64,000 nt of DNA, from NCBI GenBank assembly GCA_047967505.1, contig CM106540.1. One strand, 5' to 3'. Of the stretch, positions 33,427 through 44,792 are shown one piece after another (positions within the stretch are counted from its first letter, which is position 1; each line of letters starts with the position of its first letter). The stretch comes from Dipteris shenzhenensis (Eukaryota > Polypodiophyta > Polypodiopsida > Gleicheniales). The notes under the pieces are model-generated. The model searched no databases. It was not told where the DNA came from and saw only the letters and a list, made by a program, of their open reading frames with translations. Position numbers and translations under genes: made by a program.

Positions 33427-33627
33427 TCATCTTTCTCCAACTCTCTCTTTGTCATCACTATCTAGAATGAGATTTCCTTTACTCAATACCAAGAACCATG
33501 CTTTCTTTGTTGTGTCAACAACGGTCGAGTTTGTGAAGTCCTTTGGGGCATAAATTCTTCCATTGTATTTCAGTGTCATACCATTGACAAATGCTATAGC
33601 CTCAAGATCCATCCTATATTCAAGCAC
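33427..33627 (-). pseudogene. Coding fragment upstream of the LTR insertion
   Basis: The minus frame encodes VNGMTLKYNGRIYAPKDF and TTKKAWFLVLSKGNLILDS and stops at 33427. A shifted frame continues toward the LTR boundary. It may be the 5' part of the gene whose remainder lies at 29498-30634. The family is unknown. Confidence 0.3.
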
Positions 33628-33899
33628 AACAAAAATTTTAGGTACTTTGACAAACTACAATTACTTTGATAAATCAAAAGTACAATGAGTCCCATTGATA
33701 CACATCAAGTTTTCATTCTTCCCAATCAATTTCATGCTTTGGGAATAGCCTAAAAGGCTTTACAAGGCTTAGATACATGCATAAATGTGAAAAAAAATAA
33801 GGATTTACAATGAACTCGTGGATAGTGTAAAATGAAATAAAGTACAATTGAATACAAATTTGAAGTCTATCAGATATAAGTGCAAAATGCTCTATCAAC
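33628..33899. other. Spacer
   Basis: AT-rich sequence with no supportable gene between the coding fragment and the telomeric repeat. Confidence 0.4.
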
Positions 33900-34328
33900 T
33901 CCCACAACCCCAAACCCTAAACCCTAAACCCTAAACTCCCAAACCTTAAACCCTAACCCCCAAACCCTAAAACCTAACCCCCAAACCCTAGACCCTAAAC
34001 CCCCTCAAAACCCTAAACCCAAACCTCAAAACCCTAAACCCTAAACCCAAAACCCCAAACCCTAAATCCTAAACCCAAACCCCCAAACCCTAAGCCCTAA
34101 ACCCAAACTCCCAAACCCTAAACCCTAACCCATAAACCCTAAACCCTAACCTCTAAACTTTAAACCCTGAATCCCAAACCCGAAACCCTAACCCCCAAAT
34201 ACTAACGCCCTAAACACTAACCCCAAACCCAAACCCTAAACCGTAAACCCCTAACCCCAAACCCTAAGCCCTAACTCCCAAACACTAAACCCCCAGTCCC
34301 CAAACCTTAAACCCAAACCCCCAAACTC
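33900..34328. repeat. Interstitial plant-type telomeric repeat
   Basis: About 430 bp of degenerate CCCTAAA units (ccctaaaccctaaaccc, with aaacccccaaaccctaa variants). This is the Arabidopsis-type telomere repeat in C-rich orientation on plus. The units are mutated, so it is not a functional chromosome end. It is flanked by AT-rich sequence to 34760 in which I see nothing. Confidence 0.93.
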
Positions 34329-34789
34329 TTTTTTAATTCAAATTAATTTAACTTAAAACTAATAAGAATTTAAAATTCACAATCATAAGAAGTTTAAATT
34401 TTGACAAAGTAAATTCTTATTAGTTTAAAATCACAAAATTTGAAATATAAATAAATTTAATTTAACTTAAAGTTTATGAAAATATATAAAAATTTAAGCG
34501 TAAAATTAAGAAAATAAGACTTAAAATAAAAAAATTAATATTTACCTAGAAGAATATATTAATTCTCCCTAAAAAGAAATAAATTAAACTAATAATATAC
34601 GAATGTAAGTTAAACTACTTTTAAAATTTTCAAAAATGTGATAAAATTAAAATTATACTTTCTATATTCCAACACAAAATGCATTTTTTTCTACTATATT
34701 TCAAAAATTTTAATTGAGAAATTGAACTAGTAAATTGAAAATGAAAGTGAAACTCATTTTAAATTTAAAAAAAAAGAAAATTTTAAAAT

Positions 34790-35065
34790 TCAAGTTTCCA
34801 CAAGTTTTTCTTTTTGCATACGTTTGTCTTTTCACACTTTTCAAGTTTCCACACGTTTGTCTTTTCAAACACAAGGTTGTCTTTTCACACAAATTTCAAG
34901 TTTCCACACGTTTGTCTTTTCAAACACAAGGATTCATAGTTTTAAAAAAGGCGAGAAATTTGAACTTCAAGTTTCCACATGTTTCTCTTTTCAAACACCA
35001 AGGTTTATAGTTTTGTTTGTTTAAGTTTCGGCTAAATCACACACCAAGGTAGATAGTTTTGTTTG
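34790..35065. repeat. Minisatellite of caagtttccacacgtttg units
   Basis: Four to five copies of caagtttccacacgtttgtc followed by ttttcaaacacaagg occur at about 34792, 34842, 34898, 34967 and 35063 (last diverged), with spacing 50-70 bp. They yield spurious Phe/Val-rich frames. Confidence 0.8.
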
Positions 35066-35243
35066 CAAGTTTCTGCACGTTTACATTCTCCTTCACTATC
35101 TCTCCTCTAAGATCCCTCATTGATCGTAGCTCCTAAATTCTTCCATCAAAACATTTCTTTTATCCCTCCTTGATCGTCGCCCACTCATTTCTCCTCCTCA
35201 TTGGTAAGATTTTCTATCTTTGAGAGTCACAATCTTTCGTTCT

Positions 35244-35278
35244 TACTCTCTCTCTCCCTCTCTCTCTCCCACTCTCTC

Positions 35279-35320
<42 letters not shown>

Positions 35321-35362
35321 TGTGCGCTGTGCCTCTCTCTCTTCTCTCTCGCTCTCCTACTC

Positions 35363-35431
<69 letters not shown>

Positions 35432-35607
35432 CCCTCTATCTTTCTCTCCTCTCTCTCTCTCTCTCTCTCTCCTCCATTGCCGCTATAGCACACCCCTCTC
35501 TCTCTCTTTTTCTCTCCCTCCCACTCTCTCCTCTCTTTCTCGTGCTCTCTCCCACTCTCTCCTCTCTCCCTCCCACTCTCTCTCTCGTGTGCAGCACGCC
35601 TCTTCCA

Positions 35608-35667
<60 letters not shown>

Positions 35668-35757
35668 CCCCCTCTCTTTGTCTCATCTCTCTGCTCTCTC
35701 TCTCTCTCCCACTCTCTCCTCTCTCCTCTCTCTCGCGTTGCCACTATCGCAGCAGCA

Positions 35758-35812
<55 letters not shown>

Positions 35813-35980
35813 CCTCTCTCTCTTTCTCTCCTCTCTTTGCTCGCTCTCTCTCTTTCTCTCTCTCTCTCTCCCCCACTCTCTCCTCTCTCTCTCTCTCTCG
35901 CACTGCCATGGCAGTGCACGTCTCCCACACTCTTCTTTCTCTCTCTCTCTCTCACCTCTCTTTCTATTCTCTCTCTCTCT

Positions 35981-36036
<56 letters not shown>

Positions 36037-36086
36037 GCCCCTCTCTTTCTCTCCTCTCTCTGCTCTCCATCTCTCTTTCCCCCCCA

Positions 36087-36145
<59 letters not shown>

Positions 36146-36317
36146 CGCAGCAGCGCACCTCTACACTCTCCTCTCTTCTCTCTCTCTCTCCGCTTCATCC
36201 CCCACACACACTCTCTCTCCCACTCTCTCCTCTCTTATTCTCTCTCTCGCTCGCGCGCTGTGCCTCTCTCTCTTCTCTCTCGTTCTCCCACTCTCTCCTC
36301 TCTCTCTCTCTCTCTCG

Positions 36318-36369
<52 letters not shown>

Positions 36370-36372
36370 ACT

Positions 36373-36409
<37 letters not shown>

Positions 36410-36504
36410 ATCATGATAGCATGCCCCTGCCCCTCTCTCTCTCTTTTTCTCTCCCTCCCACTCTCTCCTCTCTTTCTGGCGCTCCCTCCCAATCTCTCCT
36501 CTCT

Positions 36505-36557
<53 letters not shown>

Positions 36558-36695
36558 GCCCCCTCTCTTTCTCTCCTCTGTCTGCTCTCTCTCCTCTCTC
36601 TTGTGCTGCCGCTACTGCGATAGTGCATCTCTCTCTCCCACTGTCTCCTCTCTTTCTTTCTCTCTCTCTCTCTTGCACCCCTCTCTCTTTCTCTC

Positions 36696-36757
<62 letters not shown>

Positions 36758-36825
36758 CACTACCGCGGCAGCGCGCCTCTCCCACACTCTCCTTTCTCTC
36801 TCTCTTTCTCGCCTCTCTTTCTCTT
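35244..36825. repeat. Long (CT)n tract with interspersed palindromic cores
   Basis: About 1.6 kb of CTCTCT with Ser/Leu frames on plus and Arg/Glu frames on minus, none genuine. Every 100-200 bp a GC-containing island occurs: about 35474, 35586, 35734, 35900 (GCACTGCCATGGCAGTGC, perfect 18-bp palindrome), 36142, 36407 (GCTATCATGATAGC, perfect 14-bp palindrome), 36603 and 36755. The islands differ in sequence yet tend to keep self-complementarity. Confidence 0.92.
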
Positions 36826-37855
36826 CTCGGAGGAGATTTTAGGCAGGTATTGCCAGTCATTCCAAAGGTGGGACAAGGGGATATTGTTAATTTTACATTA
36901 TGCCACTCAAAAATATGGAGATGCATTAAAGTGTTAAAGCTTCCACAAAATATGTGAGTTATCCAAAATGGTGATAGTTCAATAGAGTATGCATTCATAC
37001 AATGGGTTTTGGACATTGGAAATGGGATAAACAGATGCAAAAAAGAAGGTGATGTCATAATTCCATCGAAAATGCTTTTAGATGCAAGGCTTGATTGAAT
37101 GGGTGTATGGAGGACTTGCAATAGTTGCAAATTATGCACCGTATTTTCAATACCGTGCTATTCTAGCACTGCAAAACCTTGAGGTTGATGCAATCAATGT
37201 TGCTGCCCTAAGGGCAATTCCAAGGACTGAAAAAGAGCATCTAAGTGCTGATTTAGTGATTAACTTTGATGGAGATTCTTTCTGTTATGCGATAGAGTAT
37301 CTAAATACCCTTGATCTTGGAGGTGGATACCCATCTTATCGATTGGTTCTGAAGATGAATGCTCTAATCATTTTGTTACGCAATCTCAATCCTCGACAAC
37401 GACTATGTAATGGGACCCGATAGATATGCAAAGAATTCCACACGAAGGTGTTAGAAGCTAAAATTACAACAACTAGTGCTAGTGCTAGAGATAGAGTGTT
37501 CATTCCAAGGACTACTTTCCTTCCTAGTAGCTTGAAACTTCCATTTGATATGAGGAGGAGGAAATTTCTTGTACGACTAGCATTTGCCATGACAATAAAT
37601 AAATCACAAGGCCAAATGATGTCCATTCTTAGCTTATATCTGGTGACACTAGTGTTTAGTCATGGACAGTTGTATGTGGCTTTCTCGCGTGCTCGATCAT
37701 CAAGTTCTGTTAAGGTATTTCTTCAGATGATGCATGTGAGACCAATGCCGATAATGGAGAAATGGCTTCTACCACCAACGTTGTATACAGGGAAGTTTTG
37801 CAATTGGCAACAACAGCAAGCTACAGTATGGTATTCTTCTTTCAAACCCTCTTGA
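36826..37855 (+). pseudogene. Helitron PIF1-type helicase, 3' remnant
   Basis: The coding match starts at LLGGDFRQVLPVIPK, a PIF1/RecD-type helicase motif. It continues with FTLCHSKIW, LDIGNGINRC, then (37082 on) WVYGGLAIVANYAPYF, YLNTLDLGGGYPSYRL and LLRNLNPRQRLCNGTR. After a TAG it continues with ICKEFHTKVLEAKI, TINKSQGQMM and SHGQLYVAFSRARS. It lacks the Walker A and B parts and the whole Rep domain, carries a TGA at 36955-36957, a frame change near 37080 and a TAG near 37421. It closely parallels the minus-strand Helitron at 44793-49053. Its 5' side is replaced by the (CT)n tract. Confidence 0.85.
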
Positions 37856-39615
37856 GACTCTCTATGGTGATAAAATTGCATTCATATTGACTTTATCTAT
37901 AATATATTAAGCACGCTAATCAATTATGACTATGGAACTAATTCGAGCCCTTAGATCTAAATCGGTGAATGTAAGCCATTGGTTTTAAATTAGTTACAAT
38001 TGAGGCTCCGTGCATCTCGAATTTTGAACTGTCTCTCTCTCATCTTGTTCTTTGTCACTTTGAGGACTAGACATCCTCACATTCTTCACAACTTCATCGT
38101 CACAAAGATTGGAGTACACTCACATTCTTCACAACTTCATCAACGCAAAGATTGGAGTACACATTTCTCTTTGACCCTCCCCAATTGAGACTGGCATTGT
38201 ACCATCGCTTCTTCCACCCTCCATTATGGAGAATTCTTCTCTGCATTGACAACAATGACAACCACAATTCATGAGATTTTTGCACCAAAATCAAGTGTCT
38301 ACCTATGCCCTGACTGCCACACTCCACAAAGTGCCAAAATGTTTGACCTCATCGTTGCCACCTTGACTCAGTTTGCTAGCTCCGTCCAAAGTGAACAAAC
38401 CTTCTCCATCTTCGATCGAGAAGTGATCTCCGCGTTAACTCCCATGGAGTATCCATCTTCAGAAGAGAAGTCATCGCCAAATTGGATTCCAATCCTAGGG
38501 GATACTTCAAGCCCCATAGAGTCGACACTGGTGGAAAGGCTCTCCTCTATGCTGTTCTCAAAGTTTGGATTGCTAAATCCATCTTGTTGTCTTTGATCTA
38601 TTATGCTAATTGTTGTCTTTGATGCCTTTTAGCAAAACAGAACCAGAGCATAGCAGATAGGCTATGCACCTGAGTTAAATTACATGAGAATTCAGATACC
38701 TGGAGCTATCTTGTTGTCTCTAATGTTCTACTAATTGCTGTCTTTGATGCCTTTTAGCAAAACAAAACCAGGGCATGCTATTTCTCTACAAAAACTTGGT
38801 CCCAATCTTGCGACAATCAAATGAATTAGCTTCAAGTGCAAATGAGTGTTTTAAGCATCTTCTCCGATCTTTGCCTCACCAGTTACCCTAGCAGGAAAGG
38901 CCGCCAATAGTAGGCTTTGCATCACCGCGGTAGCTAATTCTTTCAATAAGTTATATCGCTTTTGAAAAGCTGGGAATCACAAGCTATTCTTAACGACTGT
39001 CAATGTTGGCATGATTTCAATGGTGATCAAGGGAAGGCTATGAAAGAGTGCTTGCGTAATCTTTCTCTTGAAAGAATAAAGTTGCTAAAATTGAGGTCAC
39101 TTAGTTGCCAAAGAGAGAATGGGTTCCTACAATTCGGGGATCATGTTCAAAGGTCTCTTTTGCCATGATTTGTATGCTTTCCGTGATGTGAACAATCTTT
39201 CGATTGCTCGATAGCATCACGATTCACCATACTTACTTGTATGCAATGCGTTCGATGTTTCTGAGCTTCTTCTCCTTGATACCTAGATAAAAAATTCATG
39301 TCATAAACAATTTCCATTAATTGAAATACTAATTGCATACATATGTGAAAAGCCACCTTCATTTGAAATTCCTTTTATTGAGTTAATTACAATTTGCAGC
39401 GGAGCAGGTCTCTAACCCGTAGTCGACGGGATCTTTGGCTCGTGTTGGGGTGGTGGATCATTCGCCATGCAACTTATGGTGGTGTGATGTGAGTGTTGTG
39501 AGCAACGAGCCAGCGCCGACGAGGAAAACCGTGCCTACTCATGCATGGGAAAGGCCACAATGATCTAGAGGTGATATCGGACCTCAATTTTGAAGGGTAG
39601 CCTATTATCGGTTGT
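37856..39615. other. Mostly non-coding spacer with small duplications
   Basis: At 38065-38160 about 45 bp (cacattcttcacaacttcat, aaagattggagtacac) is duplicated. At 38582-38785 a unit with ttgtctttgatgccttttag and caaaaccagggcat occurs twice, about 122 bp apart. A 116-codon frame at 38246-38596 (IHEIFAPKSSVYLCPDCH) is unrecognised, and I would not call it a gene without other evidence. Confidence 0.45.
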
Positions 39616-39816
39616 TTAACAGTTTATGCTTTCAGGTGCCCGCACGTGCCCAATGATGACACCGTTAATATGACAAAACCCGATATATCTGCAAGAATTG
39701 GCCTTACACACATTAATACACGCATAATCGTCACAACCGACCCAAGAATCATCAGCCCCGCAGGCTGATATAAAACGGGCTTGAAAAGAGCCTTGGCCAT
39801 CATCATCCCTTTGCAT
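39616..39816 (-). CDS. Small cysteine-rich reading frame, doubtful
   Basis: Sixty-six codons from an ATG at 39816. The C-terminal 50 residues contain eight Cys (ACGADDSWVGCDDYAC, VCKANSCRYIGFC, then a terminal NC). There is no signal peptide in this frame, and a stop lies just upstream of the ATG, so a secretory exon would have to be spliced on. Another frame through the same bases is also open, so chance is a real possibility. No family is assigned. Confidence 0.25.
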   Translation of the reverse strand: MQRDDDGQGSFQARFISACGADDSWVGCDDYACINVCKANSCRYIGFCHINGVIIGHVRAPESINC

Positions 39817-40122
39817 TCAGCCGGCGCACTATCTTGGAGGTTAATTTCCACCCAGCAAAAATGACAGCGGGTGTGCACAGAGCAAGTGTAGAACTTGTTT
39901 CCCGTCGTCTAGTATTCGAATGGAATGGGATTGGATATGATTGTGGCAATTGAAGGATGGATCAGTATCTCAGGGATATAGTATCTTTTACGGTATCTAG
40001 TCTTCCGAGATCTCTTGCGTCGTGCCTTGACATACCTAGTGCAAGTTAGGCCACGGCTGCCTCTATTGTAAGCTAGGCCACGTCTAAAGTTTCACAAGCT
40101 GCTCTTCATCCTCCCAAAAAAC

Positions 40123-41978
40123 ATGGGCACTGTGGTGTCTACGGTATCCGAATGGAGCTTGTTCAGGAGGCTTCAATACCAGCCTCCCGCATTCCCCCTT
40201 CTGGACTTCCTCGTCAACTTGTTCTTTGCGGTCTGTTGTGTAGCTGTGGGTTGTGTCTTTACTTGGATCCAATGGCACAGCACGCGTCTCACCCTGCACA
40301 CAATCACCATCTCCAACGCTTCCCTCATCCGTGCTTTCCCATCCGATTACCTCTGCGATTGTAGCGTGCCCGCATACCTCGAAGGCGTGAAATCTGTTCA
40401 GGAGTCGAATGCATGATCACAGCTCCAACCAGCTCGCTGCTACCGAAAGGATTCCTTGCATAACGTCACCGCTGTCCAATTCTCCAAGGATGCCGTGCTT
40501 CACCTGCCAGAATTCCTTCCAGCTGGCATGGCGAATGATCAAGGATCAAGTACAATAGATTCCAGAATGGATTTAGTGTCATACAAAGCCCAAAAGAGTT
40601 TTCCATTTGGGGTCAAAATTTGACTCCGTTTAAGCTTTTAGGTCGCGGTCCTTAAAAGGTTGGTATCAGAGATAGATTCATTCGTATTTCTTGTTTGATC
40701 TTGCATCATAATAGATTGGCGAATTAAAAATCATTCTTTTAAGAGAGGATGTTCTTGAGTGGTTGTAAGCTGTCTTTGCTTCAATGTCGAATGCTCAATG
40801 TGTATATGCAAGGCCTTTAGACCAATCGCTTTCCCTGAAAGGAGTGGTGGATGCTCTATACTTCAACTTTCCTCGAGGTTATATGCGCATTTCTTTTCAG
40901 TACTATTGCAGCAATTGTGCCTTCTGTGAGTTGGACAAGCTCCTGGATCTCCCAGAGTTTGAAGGGCTCGACGTAAAGTCCTGGGTCTATAGCGTCCCTT
41001 ACTATAATTACAGAGACTACTGTAACCCAGCCAGTGGCGGCTATACAGGAGAGTGTTATATCCACCCCACCTATGATGTTCCCATGGCAGGTCGCATCAA
41101 ACGATTCCTGAGAGTATTCATGAAGTTGTCTTACATAAGTAACACGACTGGAACTTATGAGGACGTTAGCGCTGCGACGATCGATCTGGAGCTGTATATA
41201 CTTTACCTGAATGTGAGCAACTTCAAAGCAAATGTAGCAATGACTTAACGGCTTTTTGGAGTTGGACAAGCTCAGCTCAGAATGGCTTAAACTCCTGGAG
41301 CAGTTTCCGGGTATGGGGAACAGCTGCAGGGAAAATGCTACTACCGAAATCTGTTACGGGACCAGCGTTTGCAATGCCTTCAAAACAAGTGCAGATCTTG
41401 GGAGCTTAAGCGTTAGCTTATCTTGCATCGACTTCAGAGATAACTACACTTCATGCATGCAGTTAGCCGACACCTCAGGGAACAGTGACACTCTTTGTCC
41501 TAAAAAATTTAGCTGCCTCAAAGTACCCCAACACAGCGTGGTGTACACCTTGGAAGGGGAAAACGATGGCAGCAGACTGATGGCTGGAAGGATGAAACGA
41601 AGCTTTAACGACACATATGTGCGGGGAGTTTGCAGCAATACATATGAGCATGTAGTTCGCCATGGTGTCGATGAATTACGGGCTACAGAATGTACACATG
41701 GTACTGGGTTATGTCATTTGACTGGGCAATATAACAAGGTAACCGATCCGTCTTGGGAAGGACCCAAATACAAAACAAATCTACGTCCGTACACTACCCC
41801 CTTATACACATGCTACGCATCAAGAAAGCAGAAGTTGTTACCATGGGCCATCAATACTGCAGGGGTAATGTCTGGGTGGTTATCCAGTCTGCTACTAGGT
41901 TCTCGGTGCATGTATCTTGTTATGGGTTTTGTTGCCCAAAGGATGATTAAAGGCAAGAAGAGTAGTGAAGGCACCTAG
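40123..41978 (+). pseudogene. Two-TM cysteine-rich surface protein, disrupted
   Basis: Part 1 (from ATG 40123) has a membrane span FPLLDFLVNLFFAVCCVAVG (about residues 24-50) and then ISNASLIRAFPSDYLCDC. A TGA at 40414-40416 interrupts, after which the same frame continues with LHNVTAVQFSKDAVLHLPEF to about 40540. After an intron-like gap, part 2 (about 40793-41243) has CSNCAFCELDKLLDLPEFEG, YCNPASGGYTGECYIHP and N-glycosylation sites. A one-base frameshift near 41243 leads to part 3 (to 41978) with further Cys, NATTEICYG, and a C-terminal membrane span GVMSGWLSSLLLGSRCMYLV followed by basic residues. Topology is probably cytosol, TM, luminal or outside domain, TM. I do not recognise the family. 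It looks host-derived rather than transposon-borne. Confidence 0.55.
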
Positions 41979-43026
41979 AAGGACAATCATATAATAGTCA
42001 TGTAGAATATAGTAGACAGTTTTCTGCAACATTTCCATAGCCGCGAGGCTTTGTAGTTTAATGCTCAACGGAATGGTTGGAAACCCTTACGCTCTAGACA
42101 CTACAATGGGTACTACATTGATGATTGTGTGTATGTATGTGTGTCAAAGAGGAGTTAACGATGCAACAGCACGTTTTCGCGAATTCATAGTGCGAGCACA
42201 TTAGCACCAGTAAATATTGTTGTAAGGCCCTTAATTTCACAAATGATGTGCTAATTAACGCTTGAAGTAGTGCTCGTTTTATTGATGCTACTTAAAAAAA
42301 CATATCTGGGATAGGTGCTTTAAAAGTGGCTCTCCTCTTTTTTTTTTGGCAAAAAACATTCTCGAGTCCATGTGCACAATCAAGTGGTTGCAGGATTTTA
42401 GTCTAGAAAGTATGTAGCATGTGCACAAGTTCGAGTGCATATGTCGAGACTTTTATTTCACATATTGGTTCTTGTCATATGTGATGAAGCTAGCATGCTT
42501 AGTTTAATGTCTCCCGCCTTTTCAAATCCTAGCGAATGTTGCAAACATATATTTATATTAGGGCATACAAACTTTCAATGCAATATAAAAGTTTAGCTTC
42601 TTAACGAAACTAACATGAAAAAAACATCCATGATTTTCACTTATTTTGTTTCATCACCCTTTCACCTTCTCTTATTTTTTGAGCACATTCAGAGCACTTT
42701 TGGGAATACTTTCAAAAAATCCCGGATATTTTTTTAAGCACTTATTTTAGCTATTGTCACTTTTTAGCACTCAGTGATACTTCTTTTAGCTTTATCAACA
42801 CGTATCCATAATTTTCAACACTTGGCAATAGCTTTAGCTCATTATGTCACTTCTTTTAGCATAGGTGGGAAACTTTTAGCTCTTTGTGCCACTTATTTTT
42901 AGCACTTTTCAACACTTGTTAGATCACATTGTCAGTACTTTTTTTGCATTGTCAACACCACCGCGGTCATGGTGAAAAAGATTACAGTGGGTAGTACTTT
43001 TTTAGCAATTGTTTTGAATATGTGAA
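41979..43026. other. Spacer with a hAT-derived repeat fragment
   Basis: At 42525-42620, in inverted orientation, sequence resembles 21676-21775 inside the hAT element (shared atgccctaat, gagctaaa-type and cattcgc-type phrases). At 42650-43000 a phrase like ttttagcacttntcaacac recurs irregularly. No gene is seen. Confidence 0.55.
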
Positions 43027-43085
43027 CACCATCACGCTTGGGGGGGCCACTATGTAAAAACCCCATATAGCACGTGTGATTAAGC
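43027..43085. mobile_element. Fragment of the same MITE family as 572-822
   Basis: The sequence gcttgggggggccactatgtaaaaacccc with tatagcacgtg matches the right end (reverse complement) of the 251-bp MITE: cgggggggtcactatgtat then aaaccctctatatcatgtg. Only one end is recognisable. Confidence 0.5.
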
Positions 43086-43216
43086 GGTATTAAAAAACCC
43101 CCCTTCCTACCAATTTTTATAAAATATGTACACCTCTTCTCTAAGTTTTGAGATGATTAAAGGGTCATTGTTTGCTTGGGTGTAGCCATTTTTGGTGAGG
43201 TTCAAGGACTTTTCTA

Positions 43217-43281
43217 TATACGAGTAACCTGACCCGTCTATGACGGGCTAGCGACCCGCTCCGCCGGGTCTCAAGATGCTA
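43217..43281 (-). other. Candidate Helitron 3' terminal hairpins
   Basis: On minus, GACCCGGCGGAGCGGGTC forms a 6-bp stem and is followed by G and CTAG, then a second stem CCCGTCATAGACGGG. Helitron 3' ends have a short GC hairpin close to a CTRR end. The position, 3' of the Helitron helicase on the same strand, fits. The exact terminus is uncertain. Confidence 0.45.
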
Positions 43282-43915
43282 AAATGTCTGAAACCAGCAA
43301 CATATTCTAACCAAAAAAAATGTCTACGACATAGTACTTCAAAATATCACATCCGAAAGTGAAATCAGAGAACTCATTAATATGTCCAAATACACATCCG
43401 CATACAATGTCATAACTGAACATACAAAATCTACAATAGACACACAAACATTCCTAAAGGGAAAAGTCTGCGGCCATGTACTATAGGGAAAAGCTTGCGT
43501 CAGCCATGTACTCCACATCCGCCATGTCCAAAAAAAAAATTCTGTAAGACAGAGTACTTCAAAATATCACATCCAAAAGTGCAGTCACATGTCTGAACAT
43601 GCAATAGCTACATCAAAGAACTCACTGATATATCCAAATACATAGCCGCAAAATAAAGTCATAACTGAACATACAAAATCTACAATACACACACAAACAT
43701 CCCTAAGGGAAAAGTCTGCGGCCATGTACTGCAGGGAAAAGCCTGCGACGGCCATTCAGTCTACGTCCACCACATCCGCCGCGTCCACCACGGCTACGAA
43801 CATACAACGGAGTACCAACAATCGTATCTGGACTAGCATCACATAGAAACACAACTTAGAAACTATAATTATTGAGCCATAAAACTTTTATACATGTATG
43901 TTGGTAAAACCCAAC

Positions 43916-44212
43916 TCATTCTTTAGAGTACTTACTCAGACGCAAAGGGCTGTCAACAATGCTGGCAAAGGTGTACGTGTAGTCCCCATTTTGCCCTCGA
44001 TAGAAAATTCGTGTCCACACACATTCATAGTATCCCAGCCAACGAACAGTGATGGTCTGTGGTCCATCATCCCTATGAAGCCGGCAAGCCAGGACAACGT
44101 AATATCCCAAATGGACTCGTCCATCCAAAGGATTGTGGACGTGGAGATTCATTAGAAACCATGAATCAGGAACAGTCCTAAAAGACAAACAATAGCATGT
44201 TTTCCCACTCAA
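43916..44212 (-). CDS. Conserved 98-codon Helitron exon, copy 1
   Basis: The frame encodes NLHVHNPLDGRVHLGYYVVL and TVRWLGYYECVWTRIFYRGQ, ending SKYSKE. It is kept in the second copy with only a handful of changes. It lies downstream of the helicase, so it could be a C-terminal exon or a second gene of the element. No known domain is assigned. Confidence 0.4.
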   Translation of the reverse strand: MSGKTCYCLSFRTVPDSWFLMNLHVHNPLDGRVHLGYYVVLACRLHRDDGPQTITVRWLGYYECVWTRIFYRGQNGDYTYTFASIVDSPLRLSKYSKE

Positions 44213-44792
44213 ATATAATCCAAAAAGACTTTTGTTTTAACAAAAATAAAGCATTAAACAATGCACACAGTTCTTACCCAAGGTAGCTCTCCAGCTCAAG
44301 CAAATCCAACAACAGTTGTGCGCTCTCCAGAGATCCCCAGGCCGCAGGATCTACAATTTTTTAAAAGTGAGTGACTATACTATTAAACGTGTCAACATAA
44401 AACGTGGTTGTCAAGCAACTATGTACCTTGCACCTGTGCTCTTGTTTCGGTGACAAATGTGAACTGCCTAGACATCCTATCACATTGCTAAAAAGGAATG
44501 CACGTGTCAATCTACATATACTGGAAAAAAACAATAGGCTTTGAAGAGAAAATAGCCTGTAGTGTATTGCAAACCCATTACTCAAATTAAAAATGAAATC
44601 CAAACATTATCAAGGACAAAGTCATGAAATATTACGTCTCACTTCATCTTTGTATAAATAGCCAACATTCCCAAAGACCTATGATAGTTGGAATACTGAA
44701 AGAACTTAAAAAAAGCTATACAAAGATTACCGAAATGAAGATTTTCCACCCAAGAAAGTCTGAGGAGGGCTTGAAAGAGCAATGTCATACTC

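Noticed and set aside
35201-36957. Open frames of up to 545 codons on both strands
   Set aside because: They are translations of the (CT)n/(GA)n tract; only the last 40 codons of one frame are genuine helicase homology.
40661-40671. TGGTATCAGAG, resembling an LTR-element primer site
   Set aside because: No LTR pair or TG...CA boundaries flank it; it may be a solo remnant within an intron-like gap.
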